Source: Deinococcus sp. JMULE3 (lineage in GTDB: Bacteria > Deinococcota > Deinococci > Deinococcales > Deinococcaceae). From it: a stretch of DNA of 64,000 nt. A program made the position numbers and the translations under genes. Of this stretch, positions 39,521-48,261 are shown piece by piece. The stretch spans positions 62,001 to 126,000 of the forward strand of contig NZ_SGWE01000002.1 of assembly GCF_013337115.1 (NCBI RefSeq), in the 5' to 3' direction. The first letter of the stretch is position 1; each line of letters starts with the position of its first letter. The notes beneath the pieces are model-generated. The model ran no database searches and had not been told where the DNA came from. It was given only the letters and a program-made list of their open reading frames with translations.

Positions 39521-41045
39521 TCGGCCTCCTGGAGCAGCACGGTGCGCGTGCCACTTGCATCACGGAGTGTGAGTTGCGTAGGGGTGACCGTCACAACCTT
39601 CACGCTGGTCCCCGGGATGACCTGCCCCGCTGCGACCGTCTCATCCCGGCCACTGACGGTGAGCAGCGCGATGGTTTGGCCGCCCTCGGATTGCACCGAG
39701 CCGAGGTACGTCACGGATGCAGACGTGGGGGTGACGGGCGCAACAGGGGCCGCTGCGGTCTCACTGGGTGCAGGGGTCAGGACGGTGACGGCGACGGCGC
39801 TGCCCGTGCTCTGCGGGCGGGGCGCGGGCAGGACCGTGACGGGCTGGGCGGTAACAGGCAGTGGAGTGACAGGCTCAGGGGCGGGGGCACGTACCGGGGT
39901 GGCGCGTACGTGATCGGTGCGACCTGCACCGGTTTCACCGACTGAACGGGCAGCGGCGTGGGTGCGCTCACGATCGGAACCGGAGCGACTGGAGCTGTGT
40001 CAATGGGAACGACCGTGGGGGTGGCGGTCTGGAAGGGTGCGGGCGCTGATTGCTGCACGGCACTCTGAACGGTGGCTCGTGCGGCGCCGGTGCTGCTGGG
40101 TGCGCCCGAACCGAACGAGCTGGAGAGCGCTGGATCTGGAGTGACGAGCGCCGAGGCGACTTCCTCACTGGGTGTTGCTTTCACGGGCGGCTGTTCAGCG
40201 GCCTCTTCACCACTGGCGGGCGTGATGCCGGTCCGGCTGGGGTCTGTGGCGGCAGACGGCACCGTGGCCGCCGGGACGCTGGTGCTGGTGGGTTCTGAGG
40301 TTGGGTGGCCTGAGAGTGCCGACGAGATTTCTGCGGCCGTAGGCGTTTTCCTGGAAGTTGTGGTGGTGCCTGGCGTTCCCACGCTTCCGCTCCCCTCCGG
40401 TGATGGGGTCAGGGCGCTGGCAGGTTCGGTCGGTGCGGTGGTGCCGAGCGTTCCTGTTGCGACGGGGGGGCGCGGGTCGTGATGGAGCGCGCGGGCGAGA
40501 AGGATCACGCCGAGAACTCCGAGTGCGGCCGTCATGATCAAGAGGCGGGGTGCGGGCTTATTGCGGCCCTTCGACGCGGCGTTGGGTGTCGCTCCTGAAC
40601 CCCCATAGGCGGCCTGAGGAGGAACCTTTGAAACCTTTGAGGCCTTTGGGGGCCGACTGGGGCGGGTGAATTTCTTCAGGCCGCGCTGCTTGGGCGCGCC
40701 CTGTTGAGGGCTGCTGATCGCGGGCTCAGATGCTGGGGTCGATTCAGGGCTAGGTAGCTGAAACTCGGGCTCCGGGTGTTCTGGTTCCTGATCCACAGAT
40801 GGGACGGATTCTCTGGGTGCTGGGGGCAGCGACACGTCTGGTTTGGGTGCGGGGCGTGGGCGTGGTGCTGCTTTCGCGGCTGCAGGAGCAGGGACAGGTG
40901 CAGGTGCAGCAGGGGTGACCGAGGGCGTGGGTGCAGGGGCGGCCACGGGCTGCGGGGCCGCAGGTGCGGATTCACGGACCGGTGCAGGAGCAGGCCGGGC
41001 CGGGACCGGGCGAGGGATGGGGTGTTGCTGGTCTTCTTGCGTCAT
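39517..41045 (-). CDS. PilP-like protein, interrupted by a one-base shift
   Basis: The 5' frame (41045 to about 39900) encodes a Pro/Ala-rich cytoplasmic part, one membrane helix (LLIMTAALGVLGVILLARAL) and a periplasmic Ser/Thr/Pro linker, then degenerates after YAPPRY. The 3' frame reads APEPVTPLPVTAQP and then SVTYLGSVQSEGGQTIALL and onwards, an SH3-like PilP fold. Adding one base to a C4 run near 39896-39899 joins them into about 509 residues. The position between pilO and pilQ fits PilP, the lipoprotein-like link to the secretin, here as a membrane-anchored fusion. Confidence 0.72.
39566..39588 (-). promoter_or_regulatory. Internal shared-motif promoter before pilQ
   Basis: GTCACCCCTA at 39588-39579, 7 bases, CACACT at 39571-39566. 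It is inside the coding end of the PilP-like gene. The predicted start of transcription near 39559 would leave about 40 bases before the pilQ ATG and its ribosome site. Confidence 0.58.
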
Positions 41046-41614
41046 GGTGTCCCTCCGGTCGGGATGGCAGTGGGTGTTGTCGAGGGGGGCGCTTTCACTG
41101 GTGTGCTGTCGCGGGTGTAGGTGGTGAGTTTCAGGGAGCCGGTCACCTGACCGTCGTCTCCGGCCGACAGGCTGATCCCGCGGGCGGTGAAGGCGCGGGG
41201 GAGCGCGGCGATGGTCTGCACGTAGGCCTGCGTGCGGGCGTACGTGCCGCTGATATCCAGGTCCAGATCCACGGCGGTGACGCCTGCGACATCACTGACG
41301 CGCACGGTGCGGGAGAGCTTGCCTGTGGTGATCCCGAGGCGCTGGGCGGCCAGTTGGAGGGTGTCCAGTACGCGAGGGAGTTCCTCGCTGTCAGGGAGGC
41401 TCTGCTGGAGTTCAGCGTCCGCGCGGCGCAGCTCGGCTTCTCTCTGCTGCTCGGCTGGGAGTGCGGCTGCGTCGGCACTGAGGCGGTCGATCTCGCTGCG
41501 TAGGCGGGTCTGCTCGGCCCGGGCGGTCTGCACCATCGGCCAGGTGACCTTCACGACCCCGAGTACGCCCAGGAGGCTGACGGCGACGGCTGGGAGGAGG
41601 GCTTTCTGGTTCAT
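41042..41614 (-). CDS. pilO: PilO-like alignment subcomplex protein (190 aa)
   Basis: MNQKALLPAVAVSLLGVLGVVKV is a membrane anchor, followed by a coiled coil (ARAEQTRLRSEIDRLSADAAAL) and a ferredoxin-like fold (LAAQRLGITTGKLSRTV to VDLDLDISGTYARTQAYVQTI). ATGA overlaps at both ends with the PilMN-like and PilP-like genes. It links the inner-membrane complex to PilP and PilQ. Confidence 0.87.
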   Translation of the reverse strand: MNQKALLPAVAVSLLGVLGVVKVTWPMVQTARAEQTRLRSEIDRLSADAAALPAEQQREAELRRADAELQQSLPDSEELPRVLDTLQLAAQRLGITTGKLSRTVRVSDVAGVTAVDLDLDISGTYARTQAYVQTIAALPRAFTARGISLSAGDDGQVTGSLKLTTYTRDSTPVKAPPSTTPTAIPTGGTP

Positions 41615-42906
41615 GGGGTGCCTCCGGCGGTCGCGGCGCCCGACACGGCACCGGGTGATGTCGTTGCATTCGGCGTCGGTGAGGCCTGCGGTGTGGGTGT
41701 GGCCGCCTGTGAAATGGGTGCGGTCCGGAAGGTGACATCGCAGGACTGGGCCTTGCAGGCGATGTTGCGCACGTCCACGCTGAGGCCGCCCACCTGGTAG
41801 GCGCGGACGAGGTCCTGCGGGCTGCGGGTGACCGCGCTCAGGTCGTACGTGCGGTCCACGGCGGTGCCGAAGGCGCGGGTGTCCGTTTCCGTGGGTGAGT
41901 TCGGTCCCGCGAGGCGGACGAGGGCCCCCTGGATGGAACCGGCTCGTGCCGCGATGAGGGGGAGATCGGCGGCGAGCGGACCCTTGTTGCTCATGAGGGT
42001 CTGCGCCTGCGTGACTTTCGCGGCAAGTTGCTCGTTCCGGGCGCGGAGGCGTTGGGTCTCCAGGGCCTGCTGTTCGAGCGTGGCGCGCTGTCCTTCCAGG
42101 ACGGCGTTCTGTCCTTTCGTGGCCGTCGCGAGCGCGAACAGACCGCCGTTGATGATCGCGGTGGCGGCCAGCGCGACGTACAGACTTGGGTGGATGGTGG
42201 TGGCGGCATCCAGGCGGCGTGAGAATGCGGCGACGACCCCGCCGGCCGTCGCGGGCTGCTTGGGCGCAGGGACCTTGGCGCCCCGGAGGGCCACATCGAG
42301 TGGCAGCCACGTCGCCGTGATGGGGGCAGGGAGTGTCAGGCCAGCGGCGGGTTCCCCGATCACGATGAGGTGCGGCGTATCACCGTTGGCGATCGGGCGA
42401 TTGAGTGCCGTGTGTGCGACCTTCTCCAGGTCCTGGCGGTCGTTGCGGGCCTGGGAGCGGGTGACGAGGTGTGCAGGGGACGCGACGGTGACCTCGAACG
42501 TGTCGTCGAGGGGGTGGATGATCACGGCGCTGTCGGGGAGGCCCGCGGCTCGCAGGGCGGCGCTGGCGAAGGGGATGACCTCGGTGATGCGGAGGCCGGT
42601 GCCGCGGGCGGCCGCGTTGACCTGGGCGACCAGGGCTCGGTCGTGCAGGGTAAATAACGTGTCTGAACCCGGAGTGGTGGAGACGAAACTCTGGAATTTC
42701 GTGTCCAGAAACGGCAGGAGGTTGTCCTTCGGAACGGCAGGCGGAGCCTTCTCCTGCTGGAGCTGCCCGTGCAGGACCAGGAGGGTAGGGCCCTTCGCTT
42801 TGATGCTGCTGGCCATGGCGCGCAGGTTCTTGATCGATCCTGGCTCGGCGGTTTTCGTAGGGCTCAGGAGGAGGGCCTGGGTGCCGTCGAAGTAGAGGAC
42901 GTTCAT
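41611..42906 (-). CDS. PilM/PilN-like fused protein (431 aa)
   Basis: The N-terminal 230 residues have a reduced actin-like PilM/GspL pattern (LVLHGQ, TLFTLHDRALVAQVNAAARGTGLRI, HLIVIGEPAA). Next comes a membrane helix (SLYVALAATAIINGGLFALAT), then a coiled coil (VLEGQRATLEQQALETQRLRAR) and a PilN-like beta domain. A separate pilM is absent, so this looks like a GspL-style fusion. It overlaps pilT and pilO by ATGA. The cytoplasmic part likely docks PilB or PilT. Confidence 0.78.
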   Translation of the reverse strand: MNVLYFDGTQALLLSPTKTAEPGSIKNLRAMASSIKAKGPTLLVLHGQLQQEKAPPAVPKDNLLPFLDTKFQSFVSTTPGSDTLFTLHDRALVAQVNAAARGTGLRITEVIPFASAALRAAGLPDSAVIIHPLDDTFEVTVASPAHLVTRSQARNDRQDLEKVAHTALNRPIANGDTPHLIVIGEPAAGLTLPAPITATWLPLDVALRGAKVPAPKQPATAGGVVAAFSRRLDAATTIHPSLYVALAATAIINGGLFALATATKGQNAVLEGQRATLEQQALETQRLRARNEQLAAKVTQAQTLMSNKGPLAADLPLIAARAGSIQGALVRLAGPNSPTETDTRAFGTAVDRTYDLSAVTRSPQDLVRAYQVGGLSVDVRNIACKAQSCDVTFRTAPISQAATPTPQASPTPNATTSPGAVSGAATAGGTP

Positions 42907-44033
42907 TCGGCACTCCATTTCTCGGGCTGGATGGCGTACTCCTGGGCGACCTCTTCGCTGATGATCCCGGCTGCCACGGCCCGCTTGAGTTCGTTATCCA
43001 TGCTGCGGTTCCCGTACGGGTTGCGGGCTTTGAGGGTGTCTCGGAGGGACTGCAGGTATCCGTTGTCCGTTTCGCCGTTGGGGCGGATGATGCTGCGCTG
43101 GTTGCTGGTCAGCACCATGGCCTCGTGGATGACCTGCCGCTTCCCGGCGATGGTGGGGACGAGCTGCTGCGCGAAGATGCCGACGAGAATTTCGGAGAGG
43201 GCGTGCCGGGCGCGGTTCTGCTCCTCGGCCGGGAACTCGTTGATGATGCGTTCGACGGTGGCGGCGCTCTCGTTGTTGTGCAGGGTGGAGAGTACGAGGT
43301 GCCCGGTGGCCGCGGCGCGGAAGGCGGCGTTGATGGTTTCCGCATCCCGCATCTCGCCGACGAGGATGATGTCGGGTTTCTGCCGGAGCGCGGCGCGCAG
43401 GGCGCCACTGAAGGAGCTGGTGTCCACGCCGACTTCCCGCTGGAGGATCTGGCTGCGTTTGCTGCGGAACACGAACTCGATGGGGTCCTCGATCGTGATG
43501 ATGTTGTGGCACTGGGTGCGGTTCACGTGATCGACGAAGCTGGCGAGCGTGGTGCTCTTCCCGCTCCCGGTCGGCCCGGTCACAAGGATGAGGCCGCGCT
43601 TCTGGCGCATCACCCACTTGAAGCCTTCAGTGAGGTGACCGACGCCGTGCGGCGTTTCGCCCATCTCGTCGTCCAGGAGGCGCAGTTCGTTGAAGCTGGG
43701 AATCTCGCGGGGGAGGGGCCGCAGGACGAGGTAGGGCCGCCCGTGCTCCTTGCCACCACTCACGCGGAAGTTACTGAGGCTGGTGGACGTGCGGTAGTCG
43801 GCGTCCCAGGGTTGACTGTCCGGGATGTCCCGGTAGCGGGTGTCCCGGCAGAGTTTCTGGTGAAGGTTCGTGACATCGTTGCCGGTCAAGAGGGCGTACT
43901 GCGTCTGCGGGGTCCAGACGCCGTGCAGGGCGATCAGGGGGGGCTGGCCGGTTTTGAGCTGGATGTCAGAGGCGCCCGCGCGGGTGAGGTCGTCGAGGAC
44001 GGTGCTGATGTTTTCGGGGGTGACTGGGATCAT
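42903..44033 (-). CDS. pilT: PilT-type retraction ATPase
   Basis: 376 residues. VTGPTGSGKSTT (Walker A), IITIEDPIEF (Asp box), ILVGEMRDAETINAAFRAAATGHLVLSTLHNNES (Walker B and His box) and a C-terminal AIQPEKW tail. The family AIRNLIRE helix is replaced. It powers pilus retraction, needed for DNA uptake and twitching. ATG at 44033 has GAGG 7 bases upstream; a GTG at 44051 is possible. Follows pilB by 14 bases. Confidence 0.93.
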   Translation of the reverse strand: MIPVTPENISTVLDDLTRAGASDIQLKTGQPPLIALHGVWTPQTQYALLTGNDVTNLHQKLCRDTRYRDIPDSQPWDADYRTSTSLSNFRVSGGKEHGRPYLVLRPLPREIPSFNELRLLDDEMGETPHGVGHLTEGFKWVMRQKRGLILVTGPTGSGKSTTLASFVDHVNRTQCHNIITIEDPIEFVFRSKRSQILQREVGVDTSSFSGALRAALRQKPDIILVGEMRDAETINAAFRAAATGHLVLSTLHNNESAATVERIINEFPAEEQNRARHALSEILVGIFAQQLVPTIAGKRQVIHEAMVLTSNQRSIIRPNGETDNGYLQSLRDTLKARNPYGNRSMDNELKRAVAAGIISEEVAQEYAIQPEKWSAE

Positions 44034-44047
44034 GGTGGCCTCGGGGA

Positions 44048-46114
44048 TCACTTGACGCGGGTCAGGACGCTGTGGAGGTTGGCCTGATGGGCCGCGACTT
44101 TCTCCATGCCGTCCTGGTGAAGGGTTTTCAGGCCGGCCATGGTGGCGGCGAGTTCGAGGGCACCCTGATCGCGGGATGCGATGGCCGCGCGGACGTCGGG
44201 GGTGACGGGAAGGACTTCGTGTACGGGGATGAGCTTGTAATCACCCTGGCCGTGGCACAGGGGGCAGGTCCGGCCGCCCTGCTGGCCCGTGCCGCGCAGC
44301 ATGGTGGCGCCGGGTGTGGGGGCGTACTGCTCGGGCATGAGTTCTTCCACGCTGCATTCGGGGCAGGGGCGGCCCACGAGGCGCTGTGAGACGACCACGC
44401 GCAGGGTCTCGGCGACGGCGTACGCGGGCACGCCGAGGTCGATCAGGCGGGAGATGGTGGCCAGGGCGCTGTTGGTGTGCAGGGTGGAGAGGACCAGGTG
44501 ACCGGTCTGGGCGGCGTGCACGGACGTTTCAGCGGTTTCCTCGTCGCGGATCTCGCCGACGAACACGATGTCCGGGTCCTGGCGGAGGATGGCGCGCAGG
44601 ACTCGCGCGAAGTTCAGCGAGGTGCTGGGGTCATCGGTGCGGCGGATCTCGGTCTGTACGATGCGGGGCTGCTCGTACTCGATAGGGTCTTCGATGGTGC
44701 TGATCTTCCGGCCGGGCGTGTTGAGGCCCTTGAGGACGGTGTGCATGAGGGTGGTCTTGCCGCTGCCGGTGGGACCGGTGACGAGCAGGAGGCCATTGGA
44801 GCCGGTCGTCGCTTCGCGCATCAGGGCGAGGTTGTGCTCGCTGAACCCGGTGTCGTCGAGGGTGGGGAGGGTGCCGCTGTCCTTGAGGAGGCGCAGGACG
44901 ATGCTGTCACCGTGATTGCTGGGGAGGCTGGAGACGCGCATGCGCAGCAGCTGCTCCTTGCCGTTGACGACCAGGGGGATCGCGATGCGGTTGTCCTGCG
45001 GGAGCTGGCTTTCCAGACTCATGCCGCTGAGCATCTTCAGGCGGTTGATCATCTGCGTGGCGAGGCTTGTGGGCACCAGGCTGCGTTCGATGAGGTTGCC
45101 GTGGAGGCGCTCGCGGATCATCAGGCCCGTGCGTTCCGGCTGGAAGTGGATGTCGCTGGCGTCGTTGCTGGCCGCCTCGATGATCGCGCTGCTGATCCGT
45201 TTGGCAACGGGGCTGTTCGGGTCGGCGGAGTCCAGGTCGACGATGTCCTGGTCGCGTTGGCGTCCGGCGGCTTCACGTTCGAGCTCGGCATCCTGTGCGG
45301 CGCGGGTGTACAGGGTGAGGATGAGGTGGTCGAGGTCGGGTTCGGAGGCGACGGCGACCTCGATCTCCATGTGCTGGAGTTCGTCCTCGACGGCGGTCAG
45401 GGAGAACGTGTCGGTGGGGTCCTGCACGAGGATGGTGAGGACGTTGCCGCGTTTGGAGTGGGGCACGATGCGGTACTGGTTGATGGTGGCGTCGCTGAGC
45501 ATGTTCCGGACGTCCGGGTGGGGCGGATCGCGGCGGGCACTGATGTACGGCGTCCCGGTGAACTTGGCGTAGGCCTGCGCAAGTTCTTCTGGGGTGATGC
45601 GCCCATCCTGCAGGAGGCGTTCCTGGTAGTTGGACTGCGTGAGTTCGTCAGGGCGGATCTCGCCGTAGCCCAGGAGGTACAGGGCGTCCATGACGGTCCG
45701 CATGGGGCGCTCCCGTTCGGGCGCGGGCGCTTCAGTGGTGCGGGCGGTGGGCGGGGGTGGCGTGGCGGGGGCCTGCGGTCGGAAGGCGACGAGACCCTGC
45801 GCGTACTCCTCAGCCGTGAGGTCCCAGGGGTCGTCGGCGGCCCAGACGTCCTGTCCGCGGTGGGTCCCGATGTACATGCCGTGCGGGGCGTCCTCTGCGG
45901 GTGCGGCTTGTTCGACCACGGGGAACTGGATGAGGTTCAGGGCACCGGTCAGGTGGCCTTCGGGGATGCCAGCACGCCTTGCGAGGGCGAGGGGGGAGTG
46001 GTGGGGGTGGTCGAGGTCGGTGGTGTCATGGCCGTACCGGGCGAGGGCCTGCAGGAAGCTGGCCGTGTACGGGGCGGCGTGGCGTTCCACTGGGGGTGGC
46101 GTGTGGCTGCTCAT
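44048..46114 (-). CDS. pilB: PilB-type extension ATPase
   Basis: 688 residues. An N-terminal MshEN-like region (LLQDGRITPEELAQAYAKFTG and YRIVPHSKRGNVLTILV) is followed by the ATPase core: GPTGSGKTTLMHT, ISTIEDPIEYEQP, VFVGEIRDEETAETSVHAAQTGHLVLSTLHTNS. A zinc site CPEC plus CPLC is present. It drives pilus assembly. Its first ATG overlaps the stop of a 10-codon leader (ATGA), which itself starts at the leaderless position of the shared promoter. Confidence 0.94.
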   Translation of the reverse strand: MSSHTPPPVERHAAPYTASFLQALARYGHDTTDLDHPHHSPLALARRAGIPEGHLTGALNLIQFPVVEQAAPAEDAPHGMYIGTHRGQDVWAADDPWDLTAEEYAQGLVAFRPQAPATPPPPTARTTEAPAPERERPMRTVMDALYLLGYGEIRPDELTQSNYQERLLQDGRITPEELAQAYAKFTGTPYISARRDPPHPDVRNMLSDATINQYRIVPHSKRGNVLTILVQDPTDTFSLTAVEDELQHMEIEVAVASEPDLDHLILTLYTRAAQDAELEREAAGRQRDQDIVDLDSADPNSPVAKRISSAIIEAASNDASDIHFQPERTGLMIRERLHGNLIERSLVPTSLATQMINRLKMLSGMSLESQLPQDNRIAIPLVVNGKEQLLRMRVSSLPSNHGDSIVLRLLKDSGTLPTLDDTGFSEHNLALMREATTGSNGLLLVTGPTGSGKTTLMHTVLKGLNTPGRKISTIEDPIEYEQPRIVQTEIRRTDDPSTSLNFARVLRAILRQDPDIVFVGEIRDEETAETSVHAAQTGHLVLSTLHTNSALATISRLIDLGVPAYAVAETLRVVVSQRLVGRPCPECSVEELMPEQYAPTPGATMLRGTGQQGGRTCPLCHGQGDYKLIPVHEVLPVTPDVRAAIASRDQGALELAATMAGLKTLHQDGMEKVAAHQANLHSVLTRVK

Positions 46115-46143
46115 GATGCCTCTGTGATCTGGTCGATTGGCAT
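46111..46143 (-). CDS. 10-codon leader ORF coupled to pilB
   Basis: MPIDQITEAS. Its ATG lies 29 bases from the shared motif start, exactly where other promoters of this set place a leaderless start, and its TGA overlaps the pilB ATG. Ribosomes loading on the leaderless end would reach pilB by re-initiation. Confidence 0.55.
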   Translation of the reverse strand: MPIDQITEAS

Positions 46144-46149
46144 GGCTGT

Positions 46150-46172
46150 ACGGTGCCTGTCCTGGGGGTGAC
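46150..46172 (-). promoter_or_regulatory. Shared-motif promoter of the pilB operon
   Basis: GTCACCCCCA at 46172-46163, 7 bases, CACCGT at 46155-46150, ATG of the leader ORF at 46143. Confidence 0.7.
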
Positions 46173-46222
46173 GAATGCGGGGTCACCCCCCCCCGCTGGG
46201 GGATGTGGGTGGTAGGTGGGGC

Positions 46223-46245
46223 GCCACCCCCACGGCGGGGAGGCT
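46223..46245 (+). promoter_or_regulatory. Shared-motif promoter of the HD domain gene
   Basis: GCCACCCCCA (T to C at position 2) at 46223-46232, 7 bases, GAGGCT at 46240-46245, ATG at 46252. A further GTCACCCCCC at 46182 on the same strand lacks a -10 box. Confidence 0.65.
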
Positions 46246-46251
46246 GCCGGT

Positions 46252-46800
46252 ATGCACGACATCACCCTGTGGCCGTCCGTTGGCGGCGTTCTTGAGGCCT
46301 GTGGGCGCGAGCACGCCCTGGACGTGGCGCACCTGGCGCGGTGGGCGGCGCCTGCATTGGGGATTGATCCTGAAGTGGCGTACGTGGCTGGGCTGCTGCA
46401 CGACGTGGGGAAGATCAGTGTGCCGGTGGACATCCTGGGGGCGGAGCGGGCCCTGTCGGCGTCGGAGTGGACGCTGGTGCGGGCGCATCCGGTGGAGGGG
46501 GAGGGTCTGATCCGGAAGTGGTGGCCGGACGCGCCGCTGGCAGTCCTGCATGCGGTGCGGCATCACCATGAGCGCCTGGATGGCCAGGGGTACCCGGACC
46601 AGCTGCGTTCGCTGCCGGACTTGACAGCGCTCATTGCAGCGGCAGACGTGTATGTGGCGCTGCGCGAGGCGCGGCCGTACCGGGTGTCGAGGAGTGTGCA
46701 GGAGAGCGCTGAAATCCTGCGGGGCGAGCCTCTGCCCGCGCACGTGATTTCGGCGGTGTTGGATGCAGTTGTGCCGTGCTCAGCGTCGCGTGTGGTGTGA
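46252..46800 (+). CDS. HD-GYP-type phosphohydrolase domain protein (182 aa)
   Basis: LLHDVGKI, HP-x-EG, HHHERLDGQGYP and the following ALIAAADVYVAL match the HD-GYP signature, including the GYP loop. Such enzymes usually break down cyclic-di-GMP or related nucleotides. The protein is short: no receiver or sensor domain precedes it. Divergent from pilB and under the same motif, it may tune pilus activity through a nucleotide signal. The ATG is at the leaderless position. The end overlaps the next gene by 21 bases, convergent. Confidence 0.82.
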   Translation: MHDITLWPSVGGVLEACGREHALDVAHLARWAAPALGIDPEVAYVAGLLHDVGKISVPVDILGAERALSASEWTLVRAHPVEGEGLIRKWWPDAPLAVLHAVRHHHERLDGQGYPDQLRSLPDLTALIAAADVYVALREARPYRVSRSVQESAEILRGEPLPAHVISAVLDAVVPCSASRVV

Positions 46801-47232
46801 TCGATCCAGGGGCATGATGCCGTCACACAGGAGGTGCAGCCACTGTGCGAGGAAGTACCCGATGACGGCGATGGTCATGTGATTCCAGCTGGGGAGCGTA
46901 GGGGTGATTTGCAAGTGCTGCGCGCCCCACACCAGCGGGGCCGCCCAGAGGGCGAGGTACGCGAGGCGGATCGTGGGCCCAGCCAGGTAGGTGTGGCTCA
47001 TGCCGCGGTGGCGACTGAGGGCGGCGTAGGGTGCCCAGATGAAGCGCATCTTGCCCCAGCGGCGCCTGGCGTCGTTGCGGTGGAGGTCCAGGTCCGGCGT
47101 AACGAGAAGCGTGCCGAAGGCGAGACCCGCTCCGAGGGCCAGGGCAGTTTCTGCGTATCCCGCGAGGATCAGGGCGCCGCACGTGATGGACGTGGCGGTC
47201 AGGTTAACGGTGGTGTGCTGGTAGCCGTGCAT
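46780..47232 (-). CDS. Membrane protein, YdjM/DUF457-like metal-dependent hydrolase (150 aa)
   Basis: Conserved metal-ligand pattern: HTTVN near the start, TPDLDL, HRGMSHTY and HLLCDG, among about four membrane helices, as in membrane-bound metal-dependent hydrolases of the YdjM group. Cellular role is not known. Leaderless start at 47232 under the shared motif. Confidence 0.68.
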   Translation of the reverse strand: MHGYQHTTVNLTATSITCGALILAGYAETALALGAGLAFGTLLVTPDLDLHRNDARRRWGKMRFIWAPYAALSRHRGMSHTYLAGPTIRLAYLALWAAPLVWGAQHLQITPTLPSWNHMTIAVIGYFLAQWLHLLCDGIMPLDRSHHTRR

Positions 47233-47236
47233 GGTC

Positions 47237-47808
47237 TCAGCGTGAGTCGCCTGGGGGTGACCGGCGGGCCTGGAGGGCGCGTAGGCCGAACGTGATCAGG
47301 AGTAGGGTGGCCGCGCTGAGCAGGCCCAACCACTCCGTGAAGGTCGCGCCGATGGCGAAGGTGAGCAGGGTGAACAGGGCGAGTGCGGTGTGCCAGCTGT
47401 TCCGTCCGAAGAGGGCGAGTTCCGGGGCGGGGTTGAGGGCGTGGACGGCGCCGAGGCACCCGGCAGTGAGCCCGATGATCATGGCGTAGGCGGGGGCGGG
47501 CACGCCGCCTTGCAGCGTGGCGTAGCCCACCAGGCCAATGAAAAGGGTCAAGGTGATCAGGAGTGCATCCCGGGAAGTAATGGGGACGGCGGTCGCTCGG
47601 GGTGCGAACGCGAGGGTGAAGGCCAGGACGGTCAGGGCCGCTGCCACGAGCAGCCCGGCGGGGTGGCTGAGGAGGGTCACGCTGAGGACAGCAGCGGGTG
47701 GGAGGAGCAGCGTGAAGGGAGGGTGCCCCCGATCCGCGAGGCGCTGGCGGCACTGACGGCCCCCAGCAGGACGAGTGTGATGAGCACGATCGTATCCGTG
47801 GGGTTCAT
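47237..47808 (-). CDS. Polytopic membrane protein, frame broken once (about 190 aa)
   Basis: MNPTDTIVLITLVLLGAVSA starts at 47808 in an ATGA overlap with the upstream gene, but this frame stops soon after. Adding one base to a run of five C (47726-47730) joins it to the long hydrophobic frame HPPFTLLLPPAAVLSVTLLS. The joined product has about six membrane helices. No family recognised. In the same transcription unit as the 130-aa protein. Confidence 0.55.
47239..47261 (-). promoter_or_regulatory. Shared-motif promoter of the YdjM-like gene
   Basis: GTCACCCCCA at 47261-47252, 7 bases, CACGCT at 47244-47239, ATG at 47232. It lies inside the end of the upstream gene. Confidence 0.72.
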
Positions 47809-48197
47809 TTGGCCTCCTGCTGTGCCGCGTTGAGATGGTCTGTCGCGAGCTGTACGGCGCGGTCCAAGTGCGCCGTGGGGAGGTACCCGAGGTGCTGCCC
47901 GAAGCCGTCGTCGAGGTCGAAACCGCCCTGAGGGGCCGGGCGCAAGCGACCCGCATGCCCGGTGGTCGTGATGAGCCAGTGCTCATCGCCCTGCGTCACA
48001 AGGTGATGTTCGGTTGACGCCAGGCCGTCGATGAGGGGGAGCAGAGCCCGGAGGCGGCGCGCGGCGGCGGGCGTCGTGGCTAGAACGGCGAACCGGGTGG
48101 TGTCCCCTGTGGAGGAGGTGTGGGCCAGGGTGACCGCGTGGGCGGTGGGGAGCGCGCCGTCTGGCGTGACCAGAAGTTGCTGGAGTGCAGGAATCAT
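47805..48197 (-). CDS. Unknown soluble protein (130 aa)
   Basis: Starts MIPALQQLLVTPDGA at the leaderless position under the shared motif. Alternating beta strands (TTRFAVLATTP, EHHLVTQGDEHWLITTTG) and helices give a small alpha/beta fold; no motif recognised. It shares its divergent control region with the gene at 48262, so both may belong to one process with the pilus genes. Confidence 0.72.
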   Translation of the reverse strand: MIPALQQLLVTPDGALPTAHAVTLAHTSSTGDTTRFAVLATTPAAARRLRALLPLIDGLASTEHHLVTQGDEHWLITTTGHAGRLRPAPQGGFDLDDGFGQHLGYLPTAHLDRAVQLATDHLNAAQQEAK

Positions 48198-48204
48198 GTC
48201 CGGC

Positions 48205-48227
48205 AGTGTGCGGGTCGTGGGGGTGAC
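48205..48227 (-). promoter_or_regulatory. Shared-motif promoter, left member of a divergent pair
   Basis: GTCACCCCCA at 48227-48218, 7 bases, CACACT at 48210-48205, ATG at 48197 (30 bases from motif start). Confidence 0.72.
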
Positions 48228-48232
48228 GGTCC

Positions 48233-48255
48233 GTCACCCCGAGCGCAACTACGGT
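48233..48255 (+). promoter_or_regulatory. Shared-motif promoter, right member of a divergent pair
   Basis: GTCACCCCGA at 48233-48242, 7 bases, TACGGT at 48250-48255, ATG at 48262. Only 5 bases separate the two back-to-back motifs, giving GTGAC-GGTCC-GTCAC. Confidence 0.72.
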
Positions 48256-48261
48256 GAGCGC

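Noticed and set aside
44477..46171. 564-codon open frame antisense to pilB
   Set aside because: Gly/Val/Asp-rich shadow of a well supported ATPase gene.
46182..46191. GTCACCCCCC in the pilB-HD domain gene interval as another promoter
   Set aside because: No nAnnnT box at the fixed distance, and no start codon in range. It may be a binding site only.
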